A DNA stretch of 64,000 nt, taken from positions 1,054,001 through 1,118,000 of the forward strand of contig NZ_VCPC01000002.1 in the NCBI RefSeq assembly GCF_005938225.1. Direction: 5' to 3'. Each line of letters begins with the position of its first letter. Position 1 is the first letter of the stretch. Of the stretch, positions 35,515 through 46,808 are shown one piece after another. Under the pieces are notes generated by a model. That model made no database searches and was not told where the DNA came from. It was given only the letters and a program-made list of their open reading frames with translations. Both the position numbers and the translations under genes were made by a program. This DNA is from Arenibacterium halophilum (lineage in GTDB: Bacteria; Pseudomonadota; Alphaproteobacteria; Rhodobacterales; Rhodobacteraceae).

Positions 35515-37245
35515 TCATGTAAATTCCGGCCCTTCGGCCTGTTTGTTCAGGCACATTGAGCGCAGTGCACGGCGGTCCAGCTTGTCGGTGGTGCCTCGGG
35601 GCAGGGTGCCTTCAAGCAGCCAAATGTGTTCGGGTATCTTGAAGCGCGCGATGTGATCGCCCAGGAATCTTTGCAGGGCCTCCGGCTCCAATGTCGCACC
35701 GGGTTTCAGCACGACTCCCACGCCGACCACTTCGCCCAGCCTGTCGTCAGGGACTGCGAAAGCACAAGCCTCGGCGACGGCGGGATGGCGGTGCACCGCA
35801 CCCTCCACATCAAGACAGGCAATGTTTTCACCGCCGCGAATAACGATGTTTTTCTTTCTATCAGAAATAGTTACAACACCAAATTCATCAATCGAACCAA
35901 GATCGCCGGTTCGCAGCCAGCCATCTTGCATCACCTCGGCCGTCGCTTCGGGCTTGTTCAGATAGCACCGCATATTACATGGGCTTTTTACCGTTATTTC
36001 CCCGACAGTTCCGGGCGAAACTTGATTTCCGGCATCATCCAGAAACCGCAATTCCTGCACCGGCGGATACAAACGGCCGGCCACGTTGGGGCGGTCGTGA
36101 TACTCGCGCCCAACCAGACCGATCCCGTTGGCGTTGGTTTCGGTCATGCCCCAGCCCGTTGCGATCTGGGCCCCGGGAAAGCGCGCAACGAGGTCTGGCA
36201 CTTGCGCAGCCGGGCGCTTGGCGCCACCCGCGCCTATGAATGTCAGCGAATTCAAGGACGTGTTCATCCGCGCAGCGGCAACCATCAAATCGGCGGATTG
36301 GGTCGGAACGCCTACCAAGCGGGTGATTTGCTCGCGCTCGATCAGTTCAACGGCGTGGTCTGCATCCCATTTTTCCATCACCACCAGTTTGGCGCCAGCC
36401 GCAATGCCCAGAAGGAAAACAGGATGGGTCGCCGTGACGTGGAACAAGGGTGTGACCACCAGAAAAGAGGGCCGTAAAGGGGCAGGGGCATCCGGTTCTG
36501 GCGGTTCGACCAATGCGGCAATTTCGGCCTGCATCAACCAGGTGTATACCGCGTTCATCGCACCGCGATGGGTTTGCACAACACCTTTCGGTTGACCTGT
36601 GGTTCCCGACGAATACATGATTGCCATGTCATCGTCGGTATCAATTTCTACCGTTTCGTCAAATGGTTGCGCGCCATTCATCAAGCCACTGAACGATAAC
36701 GGGCCGGTTGAATCTGCATCGCGCACACCGATCACGGCAAGGTCGAGTTGATCGACCAACGGCGCAAGACGTTCAGATCGCAGACCATCCGCAAAGACAA
36801 TGCGCGCAGCGCTGTCCTGGATGGCATAGTCCAGTTCTTCTGTCGTCCACCAGGCATTCAAGAACACCGCGACCGCACCCATCGACGTAATCGCCATCAT
36901 GAGCATCAGAAGCTCAGGACAGTTGCGCATTGCGATGGCCACTGGCTGGCCTTTTTCCACGCCAAAGCGGCTGCTTAGAACGCCAGACAAAACGTTGATG
37001 TGTCGACAAAATTCTTCGTATGTGTACCGTTCCTCGCCAAATACCAGAAACGGATCGCCATTGGCCGACTGCACTTCGGCTGCGCGTTCCAGCAAAGCGC
37101 GTGTATGCGGCGGAATATTTGAGAACGCGGTATAATCAACGCCGCGGATACGCACCGGTTCAACCGCAAAGCGCGGGTCTGTCGCCAACAGATGCGCAAC
37201 GGCTGCATCGATAGACATTGCCGGAGCTATGGTCGACGACGTCAC
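35515..37245 (-). CDS. Class I adenylate-forming acyl-CoA ligase
   Basis: A ligase of about 576 residues that activates a carboxylic acid with ATP and CoA. Core motifs are MAIMYSSGTTGQPKGVVQTHRG, GWGMTETNANGIG, GWLRTGDLGSIDEFG and DRKKNIVIRGGENIA, with a C-terminal GTTDKLDRRALR lysine region. The GTG at 37245 is chosen because GGAG lies 8 bases upstream. An ATG at 37218 and a TTG at 37302 are alternatives. First gene of the minus-strand operon with hydratase, ACAD11-type dehydrogenase and two SDRs. Substrate unknown; short- or medium-chain acids are likely. Confidence 0.87.
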   Translation of the reverse strand: MTSSTIAPAMSIDAAVAHLLATDPRFAVEPVRIRGVDYTAFSNIPPHTRALLERAAEVQSANGDPFLVFGEERYTYEEFCRHINVLSGVLSSRFGVEKGQPVAIAMRNCPELLMLMMAITSMGAVAVFLNAWWTTEELDYAIQDSAARIVFADGLRSERLAPLVDQLDLAVIGVRDADSTGPLSFSGLMNGAQPFDETVEIDTDDDMAIMYSSGTTGQPKGVVQTHRGAMNAVYTWLMQAEIAALVEPPEPDAPAPLRPSFLVVTPLFHVTATHPVFLLGIAAGAKLVVMEKWDADHAVELIEREQITRLVGVPTQSADLMVAAARMNTSLNSLTFIGAGGAKRPAAQVPDLVARFPGAQIATGWGMTETNANGIGLVGREYHDRPNVAGRLYPPVQELRFLDDAGNQVSPGTVGEITVKSPCNMRCYLNKPEATAEVMQDGWLRTGDLGSIDEFGVVTISDRKKNIVIRGGENIACLDVEGAVHRHPAVAEACAFAVPDDRLGEVVGVGVVLKPGATLEPEALQRFLGDHIARFKIPEHIWLLEGTLPRGTTDKLDRRALRSMCLNKQAEGPEFT

Positions 37246-37401
37246 TTCGATATCTCCGACACAGGCCGGAGCCAAGGGCGCAAGGCCTGGCGCATGATGC
37301 AATCCTCCCGTGGTGCGCTTGGCGCGGTTCTCCTCAACCGGGCAGCGACTCTTCTTCGCAAAATGCTAGACGGGATTTCAGGGCATGCCAATACCGCGTG
37401 T

Positions 37402-37416
37402 CGGAATTGTATTCCG
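37402..37416. promoter_or_regulatory. Inverted repeat, putative repressor site of the CoA ligase operon
   Basis: CGGAAT-TGT-ATTCCG is a 6-base-arm inverted repeat in the 290-base spacer between gcdH and the ligase gene. It lies about 38 bases downstream of a TATAAT on the minus strand (37454-37459), where a bound protein would block transcription. The regulator is not identifiable. Confidence 0.45.
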
Positions 37417-37453
37417 CAAATTGCTCAGTGTGGATATATATAACATAATATCT

Positions 37454-37459
37454 ATTATA
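37454..37459 (-). promoter_or_regulatory. Candidate -10 element of the CoA ligase operon
   Basis: TATAAT on the minus strand within a markedly A+T-rich block (37430-37470) of an otherwise G+C-rich region. No convincing -35 is found 16-18 bases upstream, so an activator may be needed. The resulting leader would be about 200 bases. Confidence 0.45.
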
Positions 37460-37537
37460 CGATATAGCTGCAGGCCAAAGCGCTGGCAGCACTCTCTCTG
37501 GCACCGCCCTGTTATGCGGCGCCAGAGAGCGTTTGGT

Positions 37538-38761
37538 TTAGAAAAACGCCTGAAGGCCGGTTTGTGCGCGGCCCAGGATCAGCGCGTGCACGTCATGCGT
37601 GCCCTCGTAGGTGTTCACCGTTTCAAGGTTTACCATGTGGCGGATCACCTGGAATTCGAGGCTGATGCCATTGCCACCGTGCATGTCGCGGGCCATGCGC
37701 GCGATGTCGAGCGCCTTGCCGCAGTTGTTGCGCTTGACGATCGAGATCATTTCCGGCGCGGCGTTCGCCTCGTCCATCAGGCGGCCGACGCGCAGCGAAG
37801 CCTGAAGGCCCAGCGAAATCTCGGTCATCATGTCGGCGAGTTTCTTCTGGTACAGCTGGGTCTGCGCCAGCGGACGGTTGAACTGCGTCCGGTCCAAACC
37901 GTACTGACGTGCCGCGTGCCAGCACGCCTCGGCCGCGCCCATTGCGCCCCAGCTGATGCCGTAACGCGCGCGGTTCAAACAGCCGAACGGCCCCTTCAGC
38001 CCTTCGACATGCGGCAGCAGCGCATCTTCGCCGACTTCGACGTTGTCCATCACGACTTCGCCGGTGACCGAAGCGCGCAGGCTCATCTTGTTGCCGATCT
38101 TCGGCGCGCTCAGGCCCTTCATGCCTTTTTCAAGCACGAAGCCGCGGATCTTGCCGCCATGCGCTTCGGACTTGGCCCAGATCACGAAGACATCCGCGAT
38201 CGGCGCGTTCGAAATCCACATTTTGGAGCCGGTCAGACGATAGCCCGAGTCGGTTTTCACGGCGCGGGTTTTCATGCCCGCCGGGTCGCTGCCGGCGTCG
38301 GGTTCGGTCAGGCCGAAGCAGCCGATGAATTCGCCGCTGGCAAGTTTCGGCAGGTATTTCTGGCGCTGTTCTTCGCTGCCGTAGGCATAGATCGGGTACA
38401 TCACCAAAGAGCTTTGTACCGACATCATGGAACGATAGCCGGAATCCACACGCTCGACCTCGCGCGCGACAAGGCCATAGCTGACATAGCCTGCACCGAT
38501 TCCGCCGTATTCTTCGGGTACGGTGACGCCAAGCAGGCCCATTTCGCCCATTTCGCGGAAGATTTCGGGTTCGACGGCCTCGGTTTCAAAGGCTTCGGTC
38601 ACGCGCGGTTGCAGTTTTTCCTGCGCATAGGCGCGCGCGCTTTCGGCGATCATACGCTCGTCTTCGGTCAGCTGGTCATCCAGACGCAACGGATCGGACC
38701 ATTCGAACCGGCCCAGATCGGGCGCGTCTTTCGGCTTCAGCTTGGGTGTCGGGGCGTTCAT
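37538..38761 (-). CDS. gcdH: Glutaryl-CoA dehydrogenase
   Basis: A 407-residue flavoprotein that oxidises and decarboxylates glutaryl-CoA to crotonyl-CoA in lysine, tryptophan and dicarboxylate breakdown. Diagnostic segments are [27 protein letters not shown] near residue 85, [21 protein letters not shown], and the C-terminal [20 protein letters not shown] containing the catalytic glutamate. The start at 38761 follows GGAGGA. It is divergent from a LysR-type gene 100 bases away, the usual gcdH arrangement. Confidence 0.92.
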   Translation of the reverse strand: MNAPTPKLKPKDAPDLGRFEWSDPLRLDDQLTEDERMIAESARAYAQEKLQPRVTEAFETEAVEPEIFREMGEMGLLGVTVPEEYGGIGAGYVSYGLVAREVERVDSGYRSMMSVQSSLVMYPIYAYGSEEQRQKYLPKLASGEFIGCFGLTEPDAGSDPAGMKTRAVKTDSGYRLTGSKMWISNAPIADVFVIWAKSEAHGGKIRGFVLEKGMKGLSAPKIGNKMSLRASVTGEVVMDNVEVGEDALLPHVEGLKGPFGCLNRARYGISWGAMGAAEACWHAARQYGLDRTQFNRPLAQTQLYQKKLADMMTEISLGLQASLRVGRLMDEANAAPEMISIVKRNNCGKALDIARMARDMHGGNGISLEFQVIRHMVNLETVNTYEGTHDVHALILGRAQTGLQAFF

Positions 38762-38861
38762 GCGATATCCTCCGGTATGATCGGCATTTGCGCCACCATA
38801 GTCCGGCAAGGTCAGAAAAAACAGCGAGACTTCTTCGCTTATGTATGTCATTTACTCATAG

Positions 38862-39773
38862 ATGAATACGCCTCGCCGATTGTTGCCCTCTATTGCCAGC
38901 CTGCGCGCGCTCGAAGCCTTGGACAGGCTTGGCAGCGCCTCGGCCGCAGCGGCAGAGCTGTCGCTCACCCAAGGCGCAGTCAGCCGTCAGATACAGGCGC
39001 TGGAATCGCAGATGGGCGTGACTTTGGTGGATCGTGGCGGCAAGAAGCTGGGGTTGACGCCGGCGGCCCGGGATTTCGCAGGCGATATTCGCCAAGCGCT
39101 GGGGAGGATTGCTGCGGCAACGCTGCGGCTGCAATCCGCTCCGACAGGTGGTGCGCTGAACCTTGCAATACTGCCTACGTTTGGGATGCGGTGGCTGGTG
39201 CCCCGCCTGCCGGGCTTTACCCGCCAGCACCCGGACGTCACTTTGAACATGGCGACGCGGCTGGTGCCTTTTGACTTTGCTGATGACCCCTTCGATGCCG
39301 CGATCCGCTTTGGCACGCCCGACTGGCCGGGCACCCGCCATCTGCTGCTGCGGCACGAACAGGTGCTGCCGGTGGCGGCGCCGGGGCTTCTTGACTCCGG
39401 ACGCCCGGGCCATCCGCAAGCCTTGCTAAACCTGCCGCTCTTGCACATCCAGACACGGCCGCGCGCCTGGGCCGATTGGTTCGCCAGCCAGGATGCGCCG
39501 GTATCGGGGCCGATTCCGGGCATGATCTATGACCAGTTCTCAACCATCACGCAGGCCGCGCTGCACGGGTTGGGCGTGGCGCTGATGCCTGATTATCTGG
39601 TCGAGGAAGATGTCGCCACCGGGCGGCTGGTGCCGGTCTACGGACCCGCGCGCGAAGTCGCCGGAGGGTACTATCTTGTCTGGCCCGACAGCCGCGACCA
39701 TCACGGGCCGCTGACCGCCTTTCGCGAATGGTTGGCCGGCCATTCCCAGCCCGAGGATATTTTGCCGCGTTAG
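38862..39773 (+). CDS. LysR-family regulator divergent from gcdH (GcvA-like)
   Basis: A 303-residue regulator. The helix-turn-helix (SAAAAELSLTQGAVSRQIQALESQMGVTLV) lies near residues 25-55. The effector domain shows LNLAILPTFGMRWLVPRLPGF and FDAAIRFGTPDWP, as in the GcvA/AmpR branch. The start has little ribosome site, suggesting weak or leaderless-like expression. It is placed back to back with gcdH and probably controls it, through sites in the 100-base spacer (a TATG...CATA symmetry spans roughly 38840-38860). Confidence 0.87.
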   Translation: MNTPRRLLPSIASLRALEALDRLGSASAAAAELSLTQGAVSRQIQALESQMGVTLVDRGGKKLGLTPAARDFAGDIRQALGRIAAATLRLQSAPTGGALNLAILPTFGMRWLVPRLPGFTRQHPDVTLNMATRLVPFDFADDPFDAAIRFGTPDWPGTRHLLLRHEQVLPVAAPGLLDSGRPGHPQALLNLPLLHIQTRPRAWADWFASQDAPVSGPIPGMIYDQFSTITQAALHGLGVALMPDYLVEEDVATGRLVPVYGPAREVAGGYYLVWPDSRDHHGPLTAFREWLAGHSQPEDILPR

Positions 39774-39793
39774 CGCCCTGCCCCAATCGCGTC

Positions 39794-40627
39794 CTAATCA
39801 CGCAGATCGCCCTGCGGGTGCGCTGCGCGCACAGCGGCTTCGGCGGCGGCGGCCAGTGCTTTGCGGTCGCTGAAATCCGCCACGCGCAGGGGCGGCAGAT
39901 AGATCACCTGCACCGCGCCTTGCCGTCTCGCTGCCAGCGTCTGCAGCAGATGTGGGCCAAAGGCCATGTCGCCCCACCAACCGTAAAAACGCGAATCCTC
40001 GCGCGGCGGCGCATTGTAGATCACGCAACACGGCTGAACATGCAGATCGTCGATATTCAGGTCCGACAGGAAGGCCGCGAACAGCGTCGTCTTGAACGGC
40101 AGCACCCGGCGCCCGTCGGTCGAGGTGCCTTCGGGAAAAAACAACAGCCGGTGCCCGGCGCGCAACCGGGTGCGGAACAGATCGGTCTGGGCGCGGGCAT
40201 GGCGGCGATCACGCTGGATGAACACGGTGCCGGTGGCACGGGCCAGCCAGCCGATGCCAGGCCAACCCGCCACTTCGGCCTTGGACACGAAGTAGACCCG
40301 CTTGCGCGCGTTGAGCGCAAAAATATCCAGCCAGGAACTGTGGTTCGCCACAACCGCGCCGGGCATCGGCATCAACTGCCCCTTGGAAGAAAACCCGATC
40401 CCAAGGATGAAGAACGCCGCCCGGCAAACCCATTGCGTGATCCATGGGGTCAACGGGCGCCGCGCGCCGAACAGCGGACGTTCGATCAGCCGTAGCGTCA
40501 ACAGGATCGCCAGACCGCCGAAGACAACCGTGCCCAGGATTAACCCACGCCAGGCCACGCGCAGCCAGCCAAGCGGCGAGATCGGCGCCACGTCAGGCTC
40601 GGGCGCGGCATTCCAAAGCGGGCTCAC
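39794..40627 (-). CDS. olsA: Lyso-ornithine lipid O-acyltransferase / PlsC-family acyltransferase
   Basis: A 277-residue membrane acyltransferase. An N-terminal hydrophobic anchor is followed by the catalytic NHSSWLDIF box (H-x4-D) near residue 95 and the acceptor box FPEGTSTDGRRVLPFK near residue 170. The family acylates lysophosphatidate or lyso-ornithine lipid. Overlap by four bases with the upstream olsB-like gene makes the ornithine-lipid role the best reading. The alternative is a second PlsC for phospholipids. Confidence 0.85.
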   Translation of the reverse strand: MSPLWNAAPEPDVAPISPLGWLRVAWRGLILGTVVFGGLAILLTLRLIERPLFGARRPLTPWITQWVCRAAFFILGIGFSSKGQLMPMPGAVVANHSSWLDIFALNARKRVYFVSKAEVAGWPGIGWLARATGTVFIQRDRRHARAQTDLFRTRLRAGHRLLFFPEGTSTDGRRVLPFKTTLFAAFLSDLNIDDLHVQPCCVIYNAPPREDSRFYGWWGDMAFGPHLLQTLAARRQGAVQVIYLPPLRVADFSDRKALAAAAEAAVRAAHPQGDLRD

Positions 40628-41385
40628 CCTGCCCCGCCTGTCAGGCTGCGGCGGCTGCGGTCGTTCATCCGCGCCGTATCAAGGATCAGGCAGACATCGG
40701 TGGTGTTGAATGTGTGATCGACATACGCGCCATCGCCGACAGTGCCGCCGAGACGAAGATAGGCTTTGATCAGCGCGGGCACGGCCACCATCGCGCGGCG
40801 CCGGTCCAGTTGGTCGGGCGCGACAAGATTCATCGGCTGATAGTGTTTTTCAAGCGCCCGCACGCGCAATTCGGGCGGTGCCAGGTGGTTCAGGTGCAGC
40901 ATGGTCAGCGGTTCGGCCAGCGCCTGCGCATCGGTGCCATGAAACGAGGCCGTCCCGAACAGAACGTCGATCTCGCGCTCGTGCACATAGTCGGCCAGCC
41001 CCTGCCACATATGGTGCATGCCGATCCCGCCGCGATAGTCGCGCGCAAGGCACGACCGGCCCAGCTCCAGCAGGCGCCGCCCGCTGTTTTTCAGCGGCGT
41101 CAGATCGTATTCGCCTTCGCTGTAGAACCCGCCAAGCGCCTCTGCCTGTTGCTGCTGCAACAACCGGTACACGCCCACCACACGGCCCACGGCATCATCG
41201 ATCAGCAGCATGTGATCGACGTGATCGTCAAAGCGGTCCCGCTCCAGCCCTTCCACATGGTCGACCATCTCGCCGCCCGCGCCCAACTCGCGTACGAAAA
41301 CATCATAGCGCAGCGCCTGCGCGGCGCGCAGGTCCTCGGACGTTTGGGCCAGTCGCACGGAGAAGTGCGCTTGGGACGATGTCAT
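40624..41385 (-). CDS. olsB: Ornithine N-acyltransferase OlsB (GNAT-like)
   Basis: A 253-residue protein that transfers a 3-hydroxyacyl chain from ACP to ornithine, the first step of ornithine-lipid synthesis. Family marks are AAQALRYDVFVRELGAGG near residue 22, DHMLLIDD, VGVYRLL, ELGRSCLARDYRGG and GTASFHGTDAQALAEPL. The start is placed at 41385; there is no strong ribosome site. The upstream region has a TTAA-N7-TTAC element. Ornithine lipids replace phospholipids when phosphate is scarce. Confidence 0.88.
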   Translation of the reverse strand: MTSSQAHFSVRLAQTSEDLRAAQALRYDVFVRELGAGGEMVDHVEGLERDRFDDHVDHMLLIDDAVGRVVGVYRLLQQQQAEALGGFYSEGEYDLTPLKNSGRRLLELGRSCLARDYRGGIGMHHMWQGLADYVHEREIDVLFGTASFHGTDAQALAEPLTMLHLNHLAPPELRVRALEKHYQPMNLVAPDQLDRRRAMVAVPALIKAYLRLGGTVGDGAYVDHTFNTTDVCLILDTARMNDRSRRSLTGGAG

Positions 41386-41456
41386 GGCTGTGAACGGTCT
41401 CTTACGGCGTGGGTCGCGGGGAAATACCGCAGGCACGCGCCATATGGCAACCGGCG

Positions 41457-41471
41457 TTAACACAGGTTTAC
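41457..41471. promoter_or_regulatory. Candidate CtrA-binding site upstream of olsB
   Basis: TTAA (41457-41460), a 7-base spacer, then TTAC (41468-41471), one mismatch from the CtrA consensus TTAA-N7-TTAA. A weaker TTAA-N7-TAAA lies at 41500-41514. The site is 72-86 bases ahead of the olsB start. The CtrA phosphorelay gene chpT is nearby at 41727, but this link is only suggestive. Confidence 0.35.
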
Positions 41472-41520
41472 GCGACTTGGCACAATTGTCGTGGCTATGT
41501 TAACCTTTCCTAAAGCAATT

Positions 41521-41703
41521 TTATCCATCAAAGACGGGCGTCAATTCAACCCGGGTGCCGTCAAGCACCACCTTGCCCTGTTCGCGGAAATTCACGGTCA
41601 GCCGGCCTCCGATGTTGGATTGCACCTGCCCCGTACCCCATTCGGGGTGGTCGGGATGGGTGACAAGCATTCCCGGCGACAGAAACGAATTGAGATCGGT
41701 CAT
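41521..41703 (-). CDS. DUF3553 domain small protein
   Basis: A 60-residue cytoplasmic protein made of a single DUF3553 domain: MLVTHPDHPEWGTGQVQS, then GGRLTVNFREQGKVVL. This SH3-like fold also occurs at the C-terminus of some helicases and binds nucleic acid or protein. It is divergent from chpT with only 23 bases between the two start codons. Function unknown. Confidence 0.8.
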   Translation of the reverse strand: MTDLNSFLSPGMLVTHPDHPEWGTGQVQSNIGGRLTVNFREQGKVVLDGTRVELTPVFDG

Positions 41704-41726
41704 TGAACATAGCCCTCGGAGGGAGA

Positions 41727-42323
41727 ATGCCTCAGATTAGCGCAGAACTGGCAACACTTGTAGGGTCGCGAATTTGCCATGACCTGATCAGCCCGATCGG
41801 GGCTATTTCGAATGGGTTGGAGTTGCTGGATCTTGCCGGATCTTTCAAAGGCCCGGAACACGACCTGATCGCCGAAAGCGTCGCCAGCGCAAATGCGCGC
41901 ATCCGGTTCTTCCGCATCGCCTATGGCGCGGCGGGCGAACAGATGCTGGGCCGGGCCGAGGTGGCGGGCGTGCTGCGCGATCATGGTCAGACAGCGCGGC
42001 TGCGGATGGACTGGCAACCCCAGGATCCCCAGCCCCGACGTGAGGTGCGGCTGGCCTTTCTGGCACTGCAATGCCTTGAAACCGCTCTGCCCTATGGTGG
42101 CGAGGCGCAGATCGGCTGTGAGGGCGACAGTTGGGCCATAACCGGGCGCGGCGATTGTTCGGGGCTGGATGGGGCGCTGTGGGACCGGCTAAGCGCGTCG
42201 GTCCCGCTCGGCGATCTGGCGCCCGCGCGGGTGCAATTCGCCCTGTTGCCCGTGCTGGCGCAAGACGCCGGGCGCCGCTTGACCACGACGCGCGACGCCG
42301 AGGCGCTTTCGATCCGGTTCTAG
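41727..42323 (+). CDS. chpT: ChpT, histidine phosphotransferase of the CtrA phosphorelay
   Basis: A 198-residue protein that passes phosphate from the kinase CckA to CtrA and CpdR in alphaproteobacteria. The phospho-acceptor His18 is in LVGSRICHDLISPIGAISNGLELL, matching the ChpT dimerisation helix. The C-terminal half is a degenerate ATPase-like fold without nucleotide motifs. The start at 41727 follows GGAGGGAGA. In Rhodobacteraceae the relay controls motility, gene transfer agents and related traits. Confidence 0.88.
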   Translation: MPQISAELATLVGSRICHDLISPIGAISNGLELLDLAGSFKGPEHDLIAESVASANARIRFFRIAYGAAGEQMLGRAEVAGVLRDHGQTARLRMDWQPQDPQPRREVRLAFLALQCLETALPYGGEAQIGCEGDSWAITGRGDCSGLDGALWDRLSASVPLGDLAPARVQFALLPVLAQDAGRRLTTTRDAEALSIRF

Positions 42324-42368
42324 TCGCGCGACCCGGCAGAGCCACCTGAAGCGGCAGAACAGCTTGGA

Positions 42369-43631
42369 TCAGCCGCGCAGTGCGCCGTTTCCGGTGACCA
42401 AATACTTGAAGCTGGTGAGCTGTGCTGCACCCACCGGCCCGCGCGCATGCATCTTGCCCGTCGCAATCCCGATTTCGGCCCCCATGCCGAATTCGCCCCC
42501 ATCGGCAAACTGGGTCGAGGCGTTGTGCATCAGGATGGCACTGTCGAGCCGCTGAAAGAACGTCGCCGCCGCCTCGGCATCCTCTGTGATGATGCAGTCG
42601 GTGTGGTTCGATCCGTAGTGCCGGATATGCGCCATCGCGGCGTCAAGGCTGTCGACCGGTCGCGCCGCGATAATCATATCAAGATACTCGCGGCCCCAAT
42701 CCTCGGCTGTGGCCGGGGTGGTGCCGTCAATCGCCAGCGCGCCTTCGGCCCGCACCTCGACCCCGGCGGCCAGCAACGCGGCCACCAGATCGCGGCCCAG
42801 CGTTTCAGCCACGTCAGAATGCACCAGCAGACATTCGGCCGCGCCACAGATGCCGGTGCGCCGGGTTTTGGCGTTCAGCAGTACATCGGCTGCTTTTACC
42901 GGATCGGCGGATTTGTCGATATAGATGTGTACGATGCCTTCCAGGTGCGCGAACACCGGCACCCGCGCCTCGCGCTGGACCAGCCCGACCAGACCCTTGC
43001 CGCCGCGCGGCACGATCACGTCGATCTGTCCCGTCATTGTCAGCATCTCGGATACGGCGGCACGGTCGCGCGTCGGGACCAGCTGAATTGCGTCTTCGGG
43101 CAGACCGGCGGCGCGCAGCCCCTGCACCATGCAGGCGTGAATTGCTGTGGCGCTGTGGAAGCTTTCCGACCCGCCGCGCAGGATCACCGCATTCCCGGCC
43201 TTGAGGCACAGCGCCCCGGCATCGGCGGTCACATTGGGGCGGCTTTCATAAATCACCCCGACCACGCCCAAAGGCGTGCGTACACGCTGGATGTGCAGGC
43301 CCGAGGGCATGTCCCATTCGGCAAGAACCTCGCCCACAGGATCGACCTGGGCGGCGACTGTGCGCAGGCTGTCGACCATGCCCTGTATTCGCGCATCGTC
43401 CAGCATCAGCCGGTCCATCATCGCGTCCGACAGGCCCTTCTCGCGGCCATACTCCATATCGCGCGCGTTGGCCTGCTTGATTTCATCCCGGGCAGCCCAA
43501 AGCGCCTCGGCGGCGGCGGTCAGCGCAAGGGTTTTCGTATCGGCTGGGGCAAAGGCCAGATCCTGCGCGGCGATGCGCGCGCGCGTGCCGATGTCGGCCA
43601 TTACGGCGGCGATATCATCCAGATCTTTCAT
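42369..43631 (-). CDS. proA: Gamma-glutamyl phosphate reductase
   Basis: A 420-residue enzyme that reduces glutamyl-5-phosphate to glutamate semialdehyde in proline synthesis. Diagnostic segments are [51 protein letters not shown] and the catalytic cysteine region [12 protein letters not shown] near residue 260. [23 protein letters not shown] near the C-terminus completes the family pattern. It follows proB by 30 bases. Confidence 0.96.
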   Translation of the reverse strand: MKDLDDIAAVMADIGTRARIAAQDLAFAPADTKTLALTAAAEALWAARDEIKQANARDMEYGREKGLSDAMMDRLMLDDARIQGMVDSLRTVAAQVDPVGEVLAEWDMPSGLHIQRVRTPLGVVGVIYESRPNVTADAGALCLKAGNAVILRGGSESFHSATAIHACMVQGLRAAGLPEDAIQLVPTRDRAAVSEMLTMTGQIDVIVPRGGKGLVGLVQREARVPVFAHLEGIVHIYIDKSADPVKAADVLLNAKTRRTGICGAAECLLVHSDVAETLGRDLVAALLAAGVEVRAEGALAIDGTTPATAEDWGREYLDMIIAARPVDSLDAAMAHIRHYGSNHTDCIITEDAEAAATFFQRLDSAILMHNASTQFADGGEFGMGAEIGIATGKMHARGPVGAAQLTSFKYLVTGNGALRG

Positions 43632-43661
43632 GGTCTTGCCCTTTCCCTTGTCTTGCGCAGG

Positions 43662-45817
<2,156 letters not shown>

Positions 45818-45842
45818 TTATCGCAACGGCCCGGCCGTCGCA

Positions 45843-46379
45843 TCACAATTTGCGGCTGTAGGTCCATGTGGCGACCGTTGCATCGCGCGCCACCGAGTAG
45901 CTTTCGGCGTCGCCCAGATACTGGAACCCGCAATGAGTCAGCACCTGGGCCGAGGCCGGGTTGTCCTGAAACACACTGGCGAACATCGTGTCATCCGCGT
46001 GCGGGTTGGCATCGATCAGCGCCTGTACGGCATCCGAGGCAAGGCCCGTGTTCCAGAACACCGGCGCAACCCAATAAGCAACCTCGGACTGGTTGCGGTC
46101 CAGCGGCTTCAGGGAAACGATGCCCATCAACTCGGCGCCGTCGGATTTCGTGCCGTCGATGGCCCAGATGTCTTCGTCGCGATCCTTCGACAGGGCGCGC
46201 GCCACGAAGGCCTCGGCGCTGCCCGGTGGCAGCGGATGCGGGATCGACGTGGTCATCGTCGCCACACGCTTGTCGCCGGCGTAGTGGCCAATCAGCCCCA
46301 TATCGGACTTGCGTAGGGGGCGCAGGTCGAAGCGTTCGGTTTCAACAACCGCCTGTTCGGGTATATGATCCAGTTTCAT
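45843..46379 (-). CDS. GNAT-family acetyltransferase (RimJ/RimL-like)
   Basis: A 178-residue N-acetyltransferase of the RimJ-type. It has TERFDLRPLRKSDMGLIGHYAGD near the start, ELMGIVSLKPLDRNQSEVAYWVAPVFWNTGLASDAVQAL carrying the acetyl-CoA loop, and the C-terminal NPASAQVLTHCGFQYLG. It lies between rpmA and obgE as in related genomes, so modification of a ribosomal or translation-linked protein is plausible but unproven. Confidence 0.85.
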   Translation of the reverse strand: MKLDHIPEQAVVETERFDLRPLRKSDMGLIGHYAGDKRVATMTTSIPHPLPPGSAEAFVARALSKDRDEDIWAIDGTKSDGAELMGIVSLKPLDRNQSEVAYWVAPVFWNTGLASDAVQALIDANPHADDTMFASVFQDNPASAQVLTHCGFQYLGDAESYSVARDATVATWTYSRKL

Positions 46380-46475
46380 CCTGTGTGTCTCCTCCGAAAC
46401 AACTTAATCAATACATTCGCTCCGCCCCTCGCGCGCCAAGTGGCACGTCCCCCCGATTGGGCCGGAAACAAGAAA

Positions 46476-46499
46476 GGGGACCGGCTTTTGCCGATCCCC
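46476..46499 (-). terminator. Rho-independent terminator after rpmA
   Basis: On the minus strand GGGGATCGGC pairs with GCCGGTCCCC (one G-U) over an AAAA loop, then TTTCTT follows. It lies 28 bases after the rpmA stop and closes the rplU-rpmA transcript. Confidence 0.85.
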
Positions 46500-46526
46500 T
46501 GAATTTTGCAACCCTTCGGGTACGGC

Positions 46527-46796
46527 TTACTCTGCGGCCTCCGCCACTGGCAGAACCGAAATGAAGGTACGGCCCTTGAGGCCTTTGTGGAACGTCACGG
46601 CGCCATCGGTGGTCGCAAAGATCGTGTGATCCTTGCCAAGGCCAACGCCCTCGCCCGGCCAGAACTTGGTGCCGCGCTGACGCACGATGATGTTGCCTGC
46701 GATGGCCGACTGACCACCGTAAAGTTTCACGCCAAGACGACGACCCGCGGAATCGCGACCGTTGCGCGAGGAGCCGCCTGCTTTTTTATGTGCCAT
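46527..46796 (-). CDS. rpmA: 50S ribosomal protein L27
   Basis: Ribosomal protein L27, 89 residues, located at the peptidyl-transferase centre. The N-terminus [24 protein letters not shown] and the core [15 protein letters not shown] are unmistakable. It lies 12 bases after rplU. Confidence 0.97.
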   Translation of the reverse strand: MAHKKAGGSSRNGRDSAGRRLGVKLYGGQSAIAGNIIVRQRGTKFWPGEGVGLGKDHTIFATTDGAVTFHKGLKGRTFISVLPVAEAAE

Positions 46797-46808
46797 GCTA
46801 TGCTCTCC

